A stretch of DNA of 64,000 nt from Ochotona curzoniae (lineage: Eukaryota > Chordata > Mammalia > Lagomorpha > Ochotonidae), in the NCBI RefSeq assembly GCF_017591425.1, contig NW_024466218.1:15018001-15082000 (forward strand), given 5' to 3'. Shown piece by piece: positions 48,316 through 59,559 of the stretch. The notes beneath the pieces were generated by a model, which saw nothing but the letters and a program-made list of their open reading frames with translations, had not been told where the DNA came from and made no database searches. The number at the start of each line of letters is the position of its first letter. Positions within the stretch are counted from its first letter, which is position 1. Made by a program: the position numbers and the translations under genes.

Positions 48316-48641
48316 TTAAAGATTTATTTATTTTATTGGAAAGTCAGATATACAGAAAGGAGGAGACACAGAGAGGAAGATCTTCCATCTGATGGTTCTC
48401 ACCCCAAGCAGTCGCAACGTCTGGAGCTGAGCCAATCCAAAGTCAGGATCCAGGAACTTCTTCCAGGTCTCCCACGCTGGTGCAGGGTCCCGAGGCTTTG
48501 GGCCGTCCTCCACTGCTTTCCCATGCCACAGACAGGGAGCTGGATGGGAAGTGGAGCTGCTGGCATTAGAACTGGCACCCCTATGGGATCTTGGCGCGTG
48601 CAAGGCAAGGACTTTAACTGCTACACTATCGCACCAGACCC
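48316..48641 (-). mobile_element. CSINE, full length young-type, minus strand
   Basis: Antisense copy with AAAGATTTATTTATTTTATT (tail), CAGATATACAGAAAGGAGGA, CCAATCCAAAGTCAGGATCC, CTTTGGGCCGTCCTCCACTG, GCATTAGAACTGGCACCCC (B-box complement) and head complement CGCACCAGACCC. Several CpGs remain. It lies head-to-tail behind the older copy at 47975. Confidence 0.95.
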
Positions 48642-48659
48642 AGATAGCATATTTTTAAA

Positions 48660-48936
48660 AAGGCAAGTTTATTTTTTATTTGAAAGGCATAGCTCAAGAA
48701 AGAAGAAGGGGGAGGGGAGAAATATCTTCCATCCATTGGTTCACTATGACTGGAGGTGAGCCAGACAAAATCTAGAATCCAGGAGTCAATGGTTTGGACA
48801 TCTTGTAATGCTTCACAGGTTATTTAAGAAGGCAGCTAGATTGGAAGTAGATCATCTCACATGTAGACCAGTGCCTGTATGGGAAGTTCACCCACGGAAT
48901 GGAGAATTTGCCTGTTGAGCCCAGAGTGTCAGTCCA
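48660..48936 (-). mobile_element. Old CSINE, minus strand
   Basis: GTTTATTTTTTATTTGAAAG, ATATCTTCCATCCATTGGTT, TAAGAAGGCAGCTAGATTGG, AGTGCCTGTATGGGAAGTTC and AGCCCAGAGTGTCAGTCC follow the antisense order. The middle block is shortened. It is the third consecutive minus-strand copy in this cluster. Confidence 0.8.
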
Positions 48937-49479
48937 AAGATAACATATCCTTTAACTTGCATTCTATCTAATGCTTTAGTGCTCCATTGAATAAAGAGTT
49001 CAAGAGACAAATAAGTGAAAAGAGAATAATTTAGAGTGACTGTCTTACATATCTGCTTTTTTGTGCCTGTATGTTATCCCTATAAAGTTTATTTAGATAC
49101 AGTTAACCCAACTTTTATCCTAAATTTGTGATAGAAATATACATCATATATTTTCCTCAAGATTCATTACACTTCAAAACTGAAGTGCTGTTTAAACAAG
49201 TCTTTTTTAAGATCCATGAAACGTATTGCCTAGATAAAACTTACATGTCCATTATTATTTTTAGATTTCTCTTTATGCTCATTCAGTTTTGTAAACACAT
49301 GATTAAATGCATCTACTTTTTTGCCAATTCTGAGTTTAATGCAAGTTATTCCAAATTTTGTCTCCAGGATTCAGACTGTGAGAGAGGCCACCATCATAGA
49401 TTTTCAATCAGAGTGTCACCATTATTTGAAATTCTTTTAAAATACATCTTTGGTTATGAAAAAGGGCAAAGTTAGAGCA

Positions 49480-49615
49480 CTGGAATTCCCTGCTGTTTGG
49501 CCCCATGTGAGGCAGGGACCCAAGTACTTGGGTCATCTCTGATTTTCCATATGCCTTAGCAGACAGTTGAGTAGAAAGTATATGGGCCGACATTTAAACT
49601 GGTGATGGTGTTGAA
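49480..49615 (-). mobile_element. CSINE fragment, minus strand
   Basis: CCCATGTGAGGCAGGGACCC, AAGTACTTGGGTCATCTCTG, TATGCCTTAGCAGACAGTTG and GTATATGGGCCGACATTTAA correspond to the 5' half of the element on the minus strand. The tail half is missing. Confidence 0.6.
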
Positions 49616-50138
49616 TGAAAGAGCTGCCTGGGCATGTGTCCTTTTGACACTCAAATTGTTGGCTTATTACGACTGTTACTGTGAGTGTAATGGATAAAAC
49701 AAGTCTTCCACTGTGGCAGTTCTGTTGTAGGAAGGATGTATGTTTGGAATTTGAACTTGTTAATGTTGAGTTGCTCAAAATCCCCCATGTCCAGACACCC
49801 TTTGGATAGTCTTCTTGGAGCACTTGATGTAGATGCAACCTTGGTAGAGATCACCTCTAGTTCCACAAAGAGGAAAAGAATGTCTTGTTAGCCCAACAAG
49901 AGCATGTTATTTCTTCATAACTTTAAGCAATTCTAACATTAAAAATAAATCATTTTTGAACAGCTTTTTCCTACTGGTATAAAATATTGGCATAGAAGGA
50001 CAATGACATGAAGACATGGAGAAAGGGAGAGATTGAGAAAAGGATGTAGGGAGAGTAGGAGGTGGGAGACAGAGACAGAGAGGGATATCCAGATCATGGA
50101 CCCCATAACTCTGCCCAGTTGTGAGAGACTATGGTTTG

Positions 50139-50152
50139 AAAGAGCATGGCTG
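50139..50152 (+). repeat. CSINE target-site duplication, left copy
   Basis: AAAGAGCATGGCTG, identical over 14 bases to 50487-50500. Confidence 0.95.
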
Positions 50153-50486
50153 GGACCTGGCGTAGTGGCCTAGTGGCTAAAGTCCTAGCCTTGAATGCAT
50201 GGGGATACCTTATGGGTGCCAGTTCTAATCCCAGCAGCCCCACTTCCCAACCAGCTCCCTGCCTGTGGCTTGGGAAGGCAATCGAGGACGGCCCAAAGCC
50301 TTGGGACCCTGCACCCACATGGGAGACCTGGAGGAGGTTCCTGGCTCCTGGCTTCAGATCGGTGCAACACTGGCTGTAGCAGTCACCTTGGGAGCAAATC
50401 ATCAGACAGAAGATCTTCCTCTCTGTCTCTCCTCCTCTCTGTATGTCTGACTTTCCAATAGAAATAAATAAATCTTAAAAAAAAAC
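50153..50486 (+). mobile_element. CSINE, full length young-type, plus strand
   Basis: Sense copy starting GGACCTGGCGTAGTGGCC, then GTGCCAGTTCTAATCCCAGC, GCTTGGGAAGGCAATCGAGG, GACCCTGCACCCACATGGGA, GGTTCCTGGCTCCTGGCTTC, TCTGTCTCTCCTCCTCTCTG and the tail AATAGAAATAAATAAATCTT. A perfect 14-base target-site duplication flanks it, so the borders are firm. Confidence 0.97.
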
Positions 50487-50500
50487 AAAGAGCATGGCTG
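50487..50500 (+). repeat. CSINE target-site duplication, right copy
   Basis: AAAGAGCATGGCTG, directly following the A-rich tail and equal to 50139-50152. Confidence 0.95.
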
Positions 50501-50774
50501 AATATCAATTGCATCAGGAACCGTGTGCTGCTTTATGGTAAGCTGTCATATGCCATCAAATTCCGTGTAAATCTTCCTCACCATATGTGTATTTACATGA
50601 TTGTGAAACTGAGGAAAGGTGGTTTTTTAATGATATCCCTTGAATTCCTTGTGTTTTTGTTAGTGTGACTTGCTGGGCAGTGTGGACACAGCCTTTGTTA
50701 ATTCCTGCATTTTTCCCCTGCATTACTGGGAAACAGCAGGTGCCTGCAGTCCAAGCTCTGGGGCACTGACTTAC

Positions 50775-50928
50775 TGCCATGATATAAAGCATTCATAATT
50801 GTTTCCTTGAGAGTTTCAAGACCCCAGTTCCCAAGGTCATCTATTATCTGCACTTTGCCATCTGACCATTTATCTAGTGCACTGGGATTGTCACTTCGAA
50901 GAACTGACCTTGCATTTTGATGATACAA
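50775..50928 (-). other. Candidate exon, unassigned (154 nt)
   Basis: On the minus strand, a pyrimidine-rich stretch ending TTTTTCATATGCAG (50929 upward) resembles a 3' splice site, and the segment ends before a perfect GTAAGT (complement at 50769-50774). Only one of the three frames is open across it. Its product is mixed and hydrophilic, with the internal blocks KWSDGKVQIIDDLGNWG and LETLKETIMNALYHG, and does not look like repeat-derived or low-complexity translation. I do not recognise the protein. The base before GTAAGT is A instead of the usual G. It could be a chance exon-like segment, a decayed exon or part of a pseudogene. Confidence 0.25.
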
Positions 50929-50999
50929 CTGCATATGAAAAAGCAGAGAGATTTTCTTTAAGGAGTGGTAAATCACAGGAGAAAGAATATAGGAAAGCA

Positions 51000-52675
51000 G
51001 TAATAATTGCTTCTAAATAAATTATTGTTTATTTACCTAAAACTTGCTGTGGTTCAGATTTTAAAACAAACTGACAAGGTTTGACAGATGCAAAACTGCT
51101 GGAAACTTTTATTACTAGGTAAAGATGAATCATTTTTCTTTTTGTTCCAGGTAAATACTCTCTCCTCACAGGGAGAAAAAATGAGCTCATTTCAACCTTA
51201 AAAAAAAATCAATGTACCAAAAAAAAGGAAGAAAAAGAAGTAAGAAAAATTCAATCGGCCATATTTCATATAGGCAAATGATACCACTGATATATTGTCA
51301 ATAAGACATACTTTGAACTTCTTTTCGGAACAAAGATTTTTTACTAAAGTACACCCAGTTAAATATATTTAATAAAGTTGTTCTTGGCTTGACAGACTTT
51401 TTCTCTATGCAAATTAAATCATTTAACTTCATTAACTTTTCTCTCAAATCCATTGATCCTCCAGTACCTAACAATGCCTCTGCCTTCTGCATGTTATCTA
51501 ATAAGGAAATAAAATTCACCAAAGTCTTATACAGTTATGTTTTGTCATCTCTCACTTGGTTTAATTATCTTTTGTTACTCTTGGTAACTGTGTGTGCACA
51601 GAAATGTGGAAAATATATCATTTTTTAATATTCCATGAATACTTAAAGTTATCACAGAAACGTGGGGGCCTGGAAAGCACAACAAGGAAAGGAATGCAAG
51701 TTCTGTTGGTAGCTAGTCCCACAGTGCTTACAGATCATGTCTATCAGATCAGCAGGTTGTAGCTCAGAAAGATGAATGATTGCTTGCTGATTTTCCTCTG
51801 GACTTACCAAGTCTTCTTTAGCCTAGCTAGGATGTGTCATCAAAAGAGGTGGAATCTGGTTATAGGGTCTTCAGGGCAGTGGAAAAGAATACAAAGGAAA
51901 TGATATGTTACTTCTTCAATTTGCATTTGGCTAAGATTCTCAACAGAATCAACTAAGCCTATTTTATTTGCAATTATGCATCCTGTTCTAAGGGATCATA
52001 TGTATTGAACAGTGTCCCAGTGAAAATGTAGTAAACAAATGTATCCTTGATTGGCAAAGTACCAGGTGCCCTGGAGCTGCCCTGTCTTGGTGTGTCTATC
52101 CAGGTTTCTGTGAACTCCCAGAGTGCTTGACTGCAACAGGCTTTCACACGCTTCCAATATGTTTTTGAGCTAAGGCTATGATTCATTAGAATTCTATGTA
52201 TTCATCTTAAATAACATGTAGACATAAATATTGAATTAAGACTCTTAAAGATATAAAGAGAACCCAAATATTTATTTTCACTTTTATTTTGTGAATTTAA
52301 AATCCTGTTTGTTAGAACAAAACATGATGATATGAAATCTTTGGATTTTGTGGCGATTTCCTTTATGACTTCACTTCATTTTTGTGAACTTTGTTGATTC
52401 TGTGCAAGCAAGGTACATTTTTCATTTGGTTGTCAAAAATTCTACTATGTTTTTATTTAGTTTAGATCTAATCTGTTAGTGTATCTGTTAATTCATGCTT
52501 CTATTTTGTAGAAATGTCTATTTTTATTAGAACCTCAGGCATTCATATTACAATGTTATTTTGTCAACTATTAAAGGATCTTGAATTTAACGTTATTTGT
52601 GGGATAACCATTTCGTCCAGATGTTAGCATACCACTTAATGTCTGCAAGCAGCATCAAAGTGTCAGAAGGGGAGT
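51000..52675. other. Unique AT-rich DNA, no gene recognised
   Basis: A-rich runs near 51199-51240. Open stretches at 51298-51628 overlap on opposite strands and show no domain. Confidence 0.4.
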
Positions 52676-52679
52676 CCAA

Positions 52680-52930
52680 GATCAAATCTCTGTTTCAACT
52701 TTCTGAAAGGTAATCGGTGATGATCCAAGTTGTTGGGTTCCTGCCAGCTATTCTGGGGATGTGGATTGTTTTCCAATCTCCTTACTTCAGCTTTGTTTGA
52801 TTCAATATTGCCGGCATTTGGTAAGAGAACCAACAGATGCGAGAGCAGCTGGGACACAACCCGGAGCCCATGTGGGATTTTGGCATTGCAGGCCGAGGCT
52901 TTGCCTACCGCATTGTGGTAGGAGCCCCTG
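52680..52930. mobile_element. Rearranged old CSINE pieces
   Basis: A plus-like piece (GGTGATGATCCAAGTTGTTG and GGGTTCCTGCCAGC) is followed by a minus-strand piece (GCTGGGACACAACCCGGAGC, CCATGTGGGATTTTGGCATT, GGCCGAGGCTTTGCCTACCG, ending GTAGGAGCCCC). The opposite orientations suggest an inversion or two fragmentary insertions. Confidence 0.5.
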
Positions 52931-52934
52931 ATTT

Positions 52935-54360
52935 ACTCTATTTTTAACTTTTCACATCCTGTTTTTCATCCTATTATCATTCATGCTGATTTTATCCAGG
53001 ATGCCATGTGGTTTCAGATTTGTTTCTGTTTATTGTGGCAAACTTCATGTCTTAAAAATAACAGACATTGATTATTCTGTAATTCTATAGGTCAAATGTC
53101 TTGGCTGCTAAGGCGGATACACTGCTGACAGAACAATGGCACACCTATCAATGGATAGCTATTTCCCAAAGGCTCTGGGAAAGAATTAACTTTCCTTCTC
53201 AGCTCCTGCAGGTTGGTCCCATAACAGAACTGTAGTCCATCGATATTTTTAAGTCCTTTGTTCTTTCCTTCCTTTGCAGACTGCTTACTTCCCCAGCCTC
53301 ACCACCAAAGCCACCCATGAGGGTAGATCTCTCCCTGTCAGTCTCTCTGACTGCATCCGTCCTGACTGTAGCTGGGGAACATCGCCTTCTTTCAAGTGCT
53401 CTTCTGATTAGATCTCTTTCATCCTTCATTACCTTACCCAAGTTCCTTTGGTGTGTACAAATTCACAAGTTCAAATGATTAGCGTGTGCACATATTTGGG
53501 AAATCTGCCCAAATCCATAGCATTGACACAATATATCCTCTTAAAAAAATAGTTGCTAGTTGTCTTTCTTTAACCAATCTTCTCACATGTTCTGTAATGT
53601 CATATAATTGAATTAACCAATAATCAGCAAGCAGACAATCTCAAAGCCAGGATCAATTGTGACAACCTTTATAAATTATGTACAAATACCCTTACACAAT
53701 ATCACTTTCAAAATAAATGATTCTACTCATAACAAAAAAAAAACAGCATAAAAGTTAGAATAATATTGCTGCTACTAACCATACAGAACATAAAATTAGT
53801 TTACCTGGTAAAAAGGTATAGAAAAAATAGGAAGAAATATAATGTAAAGGAATGACTTCCTTTTTTCAGCCCCTGTGAAAAGTTCATGTGGCTTAAAAAT
53901 CAAACAGGGCAAAACTTCAGTTAAGAGGTTATATTTTCCATTTCAGCTACGATTGGAGGCATTTTTTGTGAAACTGTTCAACAAAGTGCTGTTCTATGGA
54001 AATGTCTTATTAATTCCATGAAGAAATGAACTACATCTTTATTTGTTCAAATACTTACTTTTTATTTCTAGTGCTGCTTGGCTATAATGTTATATAATGT
54101 AATTGCATTGAATATAACTTCAAAAACTTTGCAAATTATTTTCAGCAGTTATTTTACTTATTATGCTTTTAATGGTAAGTACTATAATATTTCTCCATTT
54201 CTCCAAAGCATTAAAATTGTGCTTTGGGAAGAAGATGTTATATTATTTTTACAGTTTGGGGATGTATGTGTGAATTCTGTCTAATGCCCTTGGAATCTCT
54301 TGAGAAGATGATATGTTTTTCTCTTCTTATGCATATTAAAATAATAAATTATGTTAATAG
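52935..54360. other. Unique DNA, no gene recognised
   Basis: The minus strand at 53199-53441 holds an 80-codon charged open stretch. On + a TTCTTTCCTTCCTTTGCAG acceptor-like site ends at 53280 and a GAGG|GTAGAT donor-like site follows after about 42 bases. Neither is strong enough for a gene call. Confidence 0.35.
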
Positions 54361-54364
54361 ATTT

Positions 54365-54490
54365 CCCTTTTGCTTGTTGAGATTAAAGTCTCTTTGGTCA
54401 TGGTAAATTATCTTGAATGATTAATTTATTTGACAATATTTTATTTAGGGCCCTTGCATCTATCCTTCGGGCTTATTATTTTTAACTTCT
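54365..54490. mobile_element. Possible L1 ORF2 remnant, antisense
   Basis: TTATTTGACAATATTTTATT and GCCCTTGCATCTATCC resemble the antisense of L1 ORF2 (GGCCAGTATTTTATTGAG...TTTTGCATCTATGTTC). It is very short and decayed. Confidence 0.35.
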
Positions 54491-54738
54491 ATCTTAGCAG
54501 AATTTACTATCTTATTAGCAAACCATTTAGTAAGAGTTGCTTAAATTACAAAAAAAATAACTGGGAAGATTTTGTGCTTTTCTAAAAGTTGAATCACATG
54601 AAAATTAAATAAAATTAAAATGCATGAACATGTGAAATCATTTGGATCATAAAAGTTTGTGCAAGGGAGAATTAATGTCTGGACTAATTCTCTTCCATTA
54701 GTCCCATGGTGCCCTATTGTTAAGATCTTACACTTCTT

Positions 54739-55025
54739 GGGGCTAGTGAGATGGCTTAACTTCTAATCGTCCCCCTATAAGCGTCAGCACTTCATTTGGG
54801 CACTGGTTCATGCCCCACTGCTTCACGTACTATCCAGCTGTCTGCCTACGACCTGGGAAAGCAGAGAGGAGGATGTCCCAAAACCCAGGACACTGCATCT
54901 GCATGGGAGACCTGGAGGACTACTGGCTCTTGGCTTTGGATCAGCTGAGCTCCTGCTTTTGCATCTAATTGGGAAGTGAACTGGAGGGTGGAAAATGTCA
55001 TTTGCCTTTCCAATAAAGAAAAAGA
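54739..55025 (+). mobile_element. CSINE, plus strand
   Basis: GGGGCTAGTGAGATGGCTTA head, GGGCACTGGTTCATGCCCC, GACCTGGGAAAGCAGAGAG, GCATCTGCATGGGAGACCTG, TTGGCTTTGGATCAGC and tail CTTTCCAATAAAGAAAAAG. The pyrimidine block before the tail is largely deleted. Confidence 0.88.
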
Positions 55026-55164
55026 GAAAGTATTGTATACTTGAATTGCATTGAACCTGAATTACTCCCATTGGGAAGCAACACCATTGCTTATGCCTGT
55101 TGTAAAGGAAAAAAAAAAAAAAATCACTGTCATTGAATCTATGAGACAACATACATTTTCTTTA

Positions 55165-55519
55165 GATTTTTTTTGGAAAGATTTAATTATTATTATTATT
55201 TTTTAAATGTTTGTATTGGAAAGGCAGATAAACGGAAAGAAGAAGATACAGAAAGTAAGATCTTCCATTCACTGGTTCACCCGCCAAGTGGCCACCACAT
55301 TAGGAGCTGAGCCAATCCAAAGCCAGAAGCCAGGAGCTTTTCCCAGGTCTCCTGTGAGAGTGCAGGATCCCAAAAGGCTTTAGGTTATTCTCTACTGCTT
55401 TCTCAGGCCACAAGCACAGAGCTGGATGGGAAGTGGGGCAGCTGGGATATGACTGCATTCCAGAAGGGATCTGGGGGAACACAAGGCAAGGATTTGGCCA
55501 CTGGCCCATTTTTTGTGCC
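55165..55519 (-). mobile_element. CSINE, minus strand
   Basis: Antisense copy with a tail containing (ATT)n at 55187-55202, then TGGAAAGGCAGATAAACGGA, GATCTTCCATTCACTGGTTC, GCTGAGCCAATCCAAAGCCA, AGGCCACAAGCACAGAGCTG and head complement GGCCACTGGCCCATTTTTTG. It is inverted relative to the copy ending at 55025, 140 bases away. Confidence 0.9.
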
Positions 55520-56120
55520 AAACCCTAAATTTCGTGGATCCATTAGAAGAGGTTTTAGACATTTTAATATATGAATGTATATCATACATCCCTTTTGTTT
55601 GTAAAAATGGAAATAAACCAATTTTGTGACGGCTGAAATATTAGCATACTCAAAGTGCAGCTCTGGATGGATCCGTTTTGACCTTGACGTATCTGTATCG
55701 TTATATTACCCATAAGGTATCCAAAGGCCACTAAGAATACTGCTGTTGCCATAGCTCTTTGTTAAAGGCGAGTTCTTATTGGCTACAGAATTTTATTGTA
55801 AATGGCTGATACATATCTGGGTGTATTCAAGTTTGGCTTTTGTTTTGGTTTTGTTAAAAGTATCCATAACAAGTTTTAAAACAGCAATCAAAATATATTA
55901 AGTATTTCTCCAAGTTACTTAAATGATTAATTAATTGATAAGGTTTTAGATTGTTTTCTTTCAATCATGTAGCTAGGAGGCATGAATCAAGTTGTTCATA
56001 AGCAAGGCAGTAATAAGGATTGCCACAATTATTGAGGCTTATATTGAAAGCAATAATTTTAAGACTTCTTCTGACAACAATGACATTGAAACAATAAGAC
56101 ATATTCATCATAGAGGTAAA

Positions 56121-56400
56121 TGTATAGCGGTTAAAAGCCGCCACCTGTAACAACCAGCATCCCATGGGTTTTGGTTTATTCTCAGTTGCTCCACTCCTAA
56201 TTAAGCTCCTTGCTGATGGCCTGGGAGAAGCAGCAGAAATTGACTCATGTGTTTTCATCTCTGCCACTCCATGTGGGAGACCCAACTGAAGCTCCAGACT
56301 CTGACAGTTCCAGTCCAGCACTGGCCAACATAGCCATAAAGAGAGTGAATAAGGGGATGGGAAACCCTTTCTCTTCTGTGTAACTCTAACTTTTAATTAC
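56121..56400 (+). mobile_element. Old CSINE, plus strand
   Basis: AAGCCGCCACCTGTAACAAC, AGCATCCCATGGGTTTTGG, GTTGCTCCACTCCTAATTAA, GCTGATGGCCTGGGAGAAGC, CTCCATGTGGGAGACCCAAC and CCTTTCTCTTCTGTGTAACT follow the consensus order of the older subfamily. Confidence 0.85.
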
Positions 56401-56449
56401 ATACGCATACATAGTTTAAAACACACATGTACGTACGTATCATAGAATT

Positions 56450-56670
56450 GCTGGAACAGGCACCAGTTGGAATCCCATCTGCTCCACTTCCTATCCAGCT
56501 CCTTGCTAATGTTCTTGGGAAAGCAACAGAAGATAGCAATAGAACTTAGGACCCATATCACTCACATGGGATATCCGGAAGAATCTGCTGGCTCCCAGTT
56601 TCTGTCCTTTTTATTGCAGAAGTTGTAGCCATTTGAGGAGAGAGCCAGTAGATGGGCAATCTCTCCCAAT
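56450..56670 (+). mobile_element. Old CSINE, 5' end degraded, plus strand
   Basis: GGCACCAGTTGGAATCCCAT, CTGCTCCACTTCCTATCCAG, GGGAAAGCAACAGAAGATAG, CACTCACATGGGATATCCGG and TGAGGAGAGAGCCAGTAGAT match in order. It follows the copy at 56121 in the same orientation. Confidence 0.82.
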
Positions 56671-56674
56671 AATC

Positions 56675-57690
56675 ATTACTTCCTGACTATGGAGTGAGTG
56701 ATACCCACCTCAGTTTTCTGGCTCTATATGATCTTTTTCCTGATTTACATTTTCAGTGTGGATCATTTAAATAACAACATAAGGACACAAAAGTGACAAA
56801 CCTAAAAATGGTGTTTTAGATAGCCATTTAGTGATAGAAATTTAATTATGCATGTTGAGGATATAATATATATCTAATTTGTTCATTATTGTTGTAGTTT
56901 TTCTTTCCTTTCCAAACTCCAGTTAAAATCCTGAGTGACATATTGAAGTTTCTTTGTTATCTTCCACTCTTCCTGCTGCAGAGTTGAGATGATAGCAAGT
57001 ACTCAGTGCCTGTGTGGGTCGAAGCATGATCACAGCAGTTAAAGCCTGATTTTCTCAGGTGCTATGCCTACCATGGTTGAGATTCCACCATGCATTAGTG
57101 CAGTAGAATCATTACGTTTCCAGAACAGTGTCTGGGAGGCATGTGGAGCATATTAGCAATCCAGCACTGTTCCCAATAGACAAGTATATAGATCACGAAA
57201 TGCATTCACATGCCCTTTTAGTTGTCAGTCTATGCAGAGGATATCAGGATGCAATAGGCCCCGAAGGCAAAACTATCTTCTCATTTTCTGCAGCAATGAG
57301 GCCCAAGGTTGAAGCAGATTAACAGAGGTGGTACAGGGCTACTGCAATTGTCCTCTGGAGAAAAAGGAATTCATTTTTAAGACTTGTCAATCACACTCAT
57401 GAAAGCTCTAGCTCTCCCTCTTAGAAAGGCAAAATCAATCTATATAATTTATTGATATTTGCCTTTAGAATGACCAGCTTTCTCTGAGTTTTAATGTGGG
57501 TACTTCAACCCAATAAAGTAGTAACAGCCTCAGGATAAAGTTTTACTGTATGTGTAACTTTTTTTTATTTTTATGTTATTTCAAACATAGAAAACTTATA
57601 GGAAGTCTACAGGGTATTTCTTATACACATTTTACTCAAAAATATTTTCATTTTTGCCTCATTTTTTTGTCATTCTTTTAGACTGAAATA
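56675..57690. other. Unique DNA, no gene recognised
   Basis: A 64-codon plus-strand open stretch (57128-57322) has no known motif. A possible very old SINE-like segment lies near 57000-57110, too weak to list separately. Confidence 0.35.
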
Positions 57691-57691
57691 A

Positions 57692-57739
57692 TGTGTGTGT
57701 GTGTGTGTGTGTGCGTGTGTGTATGTGTGTGTGTGTGTG
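57692..57739. repeat. (TG)n microsatellite
   Basis: About 24 TG units with single-base interruptions (C near 57714, A near 57723). Confidence 0.95.
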
Positions 57740-57892
57740 CATCCAAAATGTTCTTTCCAAACAGTAAATTATGACATTATTAATATATATATAATTTTAT
57801 ATTTGTTTATTATTTTTATTTCTATTTCTTCCTTTAAGGAAAATGATGATTTTTCCATTACCAATGTAAAATTATTGAAATCAGAAAATGTA

Positions 57893-58206
57893 TCTTTTTA
57901 ATAGGTTTATTTATTATTTTAATGAGAAGGTAGATTTACAGATAGAAAGAGACACAGAAAGATTTTCCATCTGCTGATTTACTCCCCAAGGTCACTCTCT
58001 TAAGTTGTTGAAAAGGCCAGATCTGAGCTGGTCTGAAACTAGCAGCCAGGTACTTCTTCCAGGTCTCCCACTTGAGTGCAGGCGTCTAAGGTTTTGAACA
58101 TTCCCCACACCACAAGCAAGAACACCTGGGACTTGAACCAGTGTCCATGTGGGATCCTGGTGTGTCCAAGCAAAGATTTCAGCCATGGAGGCATTGCAAT
58201 GGGCCC
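57893..58206 (-). mobile_element. CSINE, minus strand
   Basis: AGGTTTATTTATTATTTTAA tail complement, AGATAGAAAGAGACACAGAA, TTTCCATCTGCTGATTTACT, TTCTTCCAGGTCTCCCACTT, GTGTCCATGTGGGATCCTGG and head complement GGCATTGCAATGGGCCC. The GGGCCATCC segment is partly deleted. Confidence 0.9.
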
Positions 58207-58589
58207 AGAAAAGGTATCATTAAAGGCAATACAGTCATTTAATTTAAAGTCCATGGTCAATAGTTAAAAACAAAATCGCATCAGTAGCATTTTCTATAAC
58301 TCTTCCTTGGTGTAGCAGCACTTACTGTTTTAAGCTGCCATGGCTTCTTACTCTTCTTTCATTTCCTTGCTGTCATTTTCTTTTCTTAGTGTTGTTCAAT
58401 TTGAAGGATTGGTTATTTTATCTTGCGAAGTCAGTTGTTTCCTTGTAAGAATATTTAGGCTCTCTATATATTAGACTTGGATACTGAAACCATAAATACC
58501 CTCACCCCGAGAAGCACACAGGGAGGCATCCAATAGTAAGGATGTCACATAATGATTTTTAATAAGATACTTTAAGAATTATTTTCTCA

Positions 58590-58812
58590 ACGATAGGCTG
58601 CTGGAATCTCTGCCATTGTCTATACCCACAATGTCAGGACACACTTAAATAGCAGAATGATGGACTCATGACTGCTTATGAAGAACTATACCGTTGCAAT
58701 GATATAGGGGAAACTGGGCGGGGGGCGAGGACAGAGAGTTTGGGAGGGGGAAGGGAAATCTCAGAGCCTATGGGACAGTATTGCAAAATAGTAAAAATAA
58801 ATACATTTTATT
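58590..58812 (+). mobile_element. L1 3' end (3' UTR), plus strand
   Basis: GATAGGCTGCTGGAATCTCT, GCCATTGTCTATACCCACAA, TGAAGAACTATACCGTTGCA, GATATAGGGGAAACTGGGC, a G-rich polypurine tract (58717-58758) and an AAATAAATACA end match the L1 3' UTR copies at 37.4 and 62.2 kb. It is severely 5'-truncated. TTTAAGAATTATT at 58571 and TTTAAGAAGTATT at 58819 may be a target-site duplication with one mismatch. Confidence 0.85.
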
Positions 58813-58814
58813 AG

Positions 58815-59555
58815 AAATTTTAAGAAGTATTATCACAGCTGTTCTTTCTCATAAAATTGAAAAAGTAGATTGCTTGTATCTCTTGCACAAAGGAAAGAAA
58901 GTTTGGTAGGGAAAACTCATGGCTGAGAAAAACTCAGTCAAAGTGGCTGAACCTATCTTGATGTGATTTCATTCACATATCTAATGTTTAAGTGATTGGC
59001 AGGGAGCACTTTGCAGGCTCACAGCCATGGTGACTGGAGCACAAGACCTCTCCCTGCGCCGTGAGCTTTAATAGCATCAGGACTACAAAATGTAAGTTCT
59101 GTTCAACAAGGTCACTAAACCTGTGTGACTTTAAACTTGGAAGTCAAATATGCATTTCTGCACCCAAGAGACTAAAGGGGAAGGACCTCCTGGGCAGAGT
59201 AAGATCACATTGCACGAGAAGTGATTGAGCTTAGCATGTTGACAAGTGTAATATTGACCATAGACTCTGGTGTGGCTGCTCGGTATCGCACTGAGATATC
59301 TCATGTGTTGAGTTCTTTCATCATAAATGCACGTGATATAATATAGTGTTATTCTCTTTTATTCTGTTGGGAACTTGAAAAAAAAAGTGCTTCAGTTTTC
59401 AATTTTTAAACAGATTATATACATATATATAAAACCGCCAGGTATATATTTATGCATTTTATTTGTTCTTGTTGAATTATCAAAACATAAAGTTTTTTTT
59501 TAACTTTTTTTAAATGTTTAGGTTTTTAAACGTTTTCCCGGTATTAGGACAGTTA
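58815..59555. other. Unique DNA, no gene recognised
   Basis: No repeat element is recognised before about 59490, where T-rich sequence begins that may belong to the tail of the SINE that follows. Confidence 0.4.
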
Positions 59556-59559
59556 TGCC

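Noticed and set aside
53199..53441. Charged 80-codon minus-strand ORF and a 42-base exon-like segment on +
   Set aside because: The two lie on opposite strands, and neither has both good splice borders and a recognisable product.
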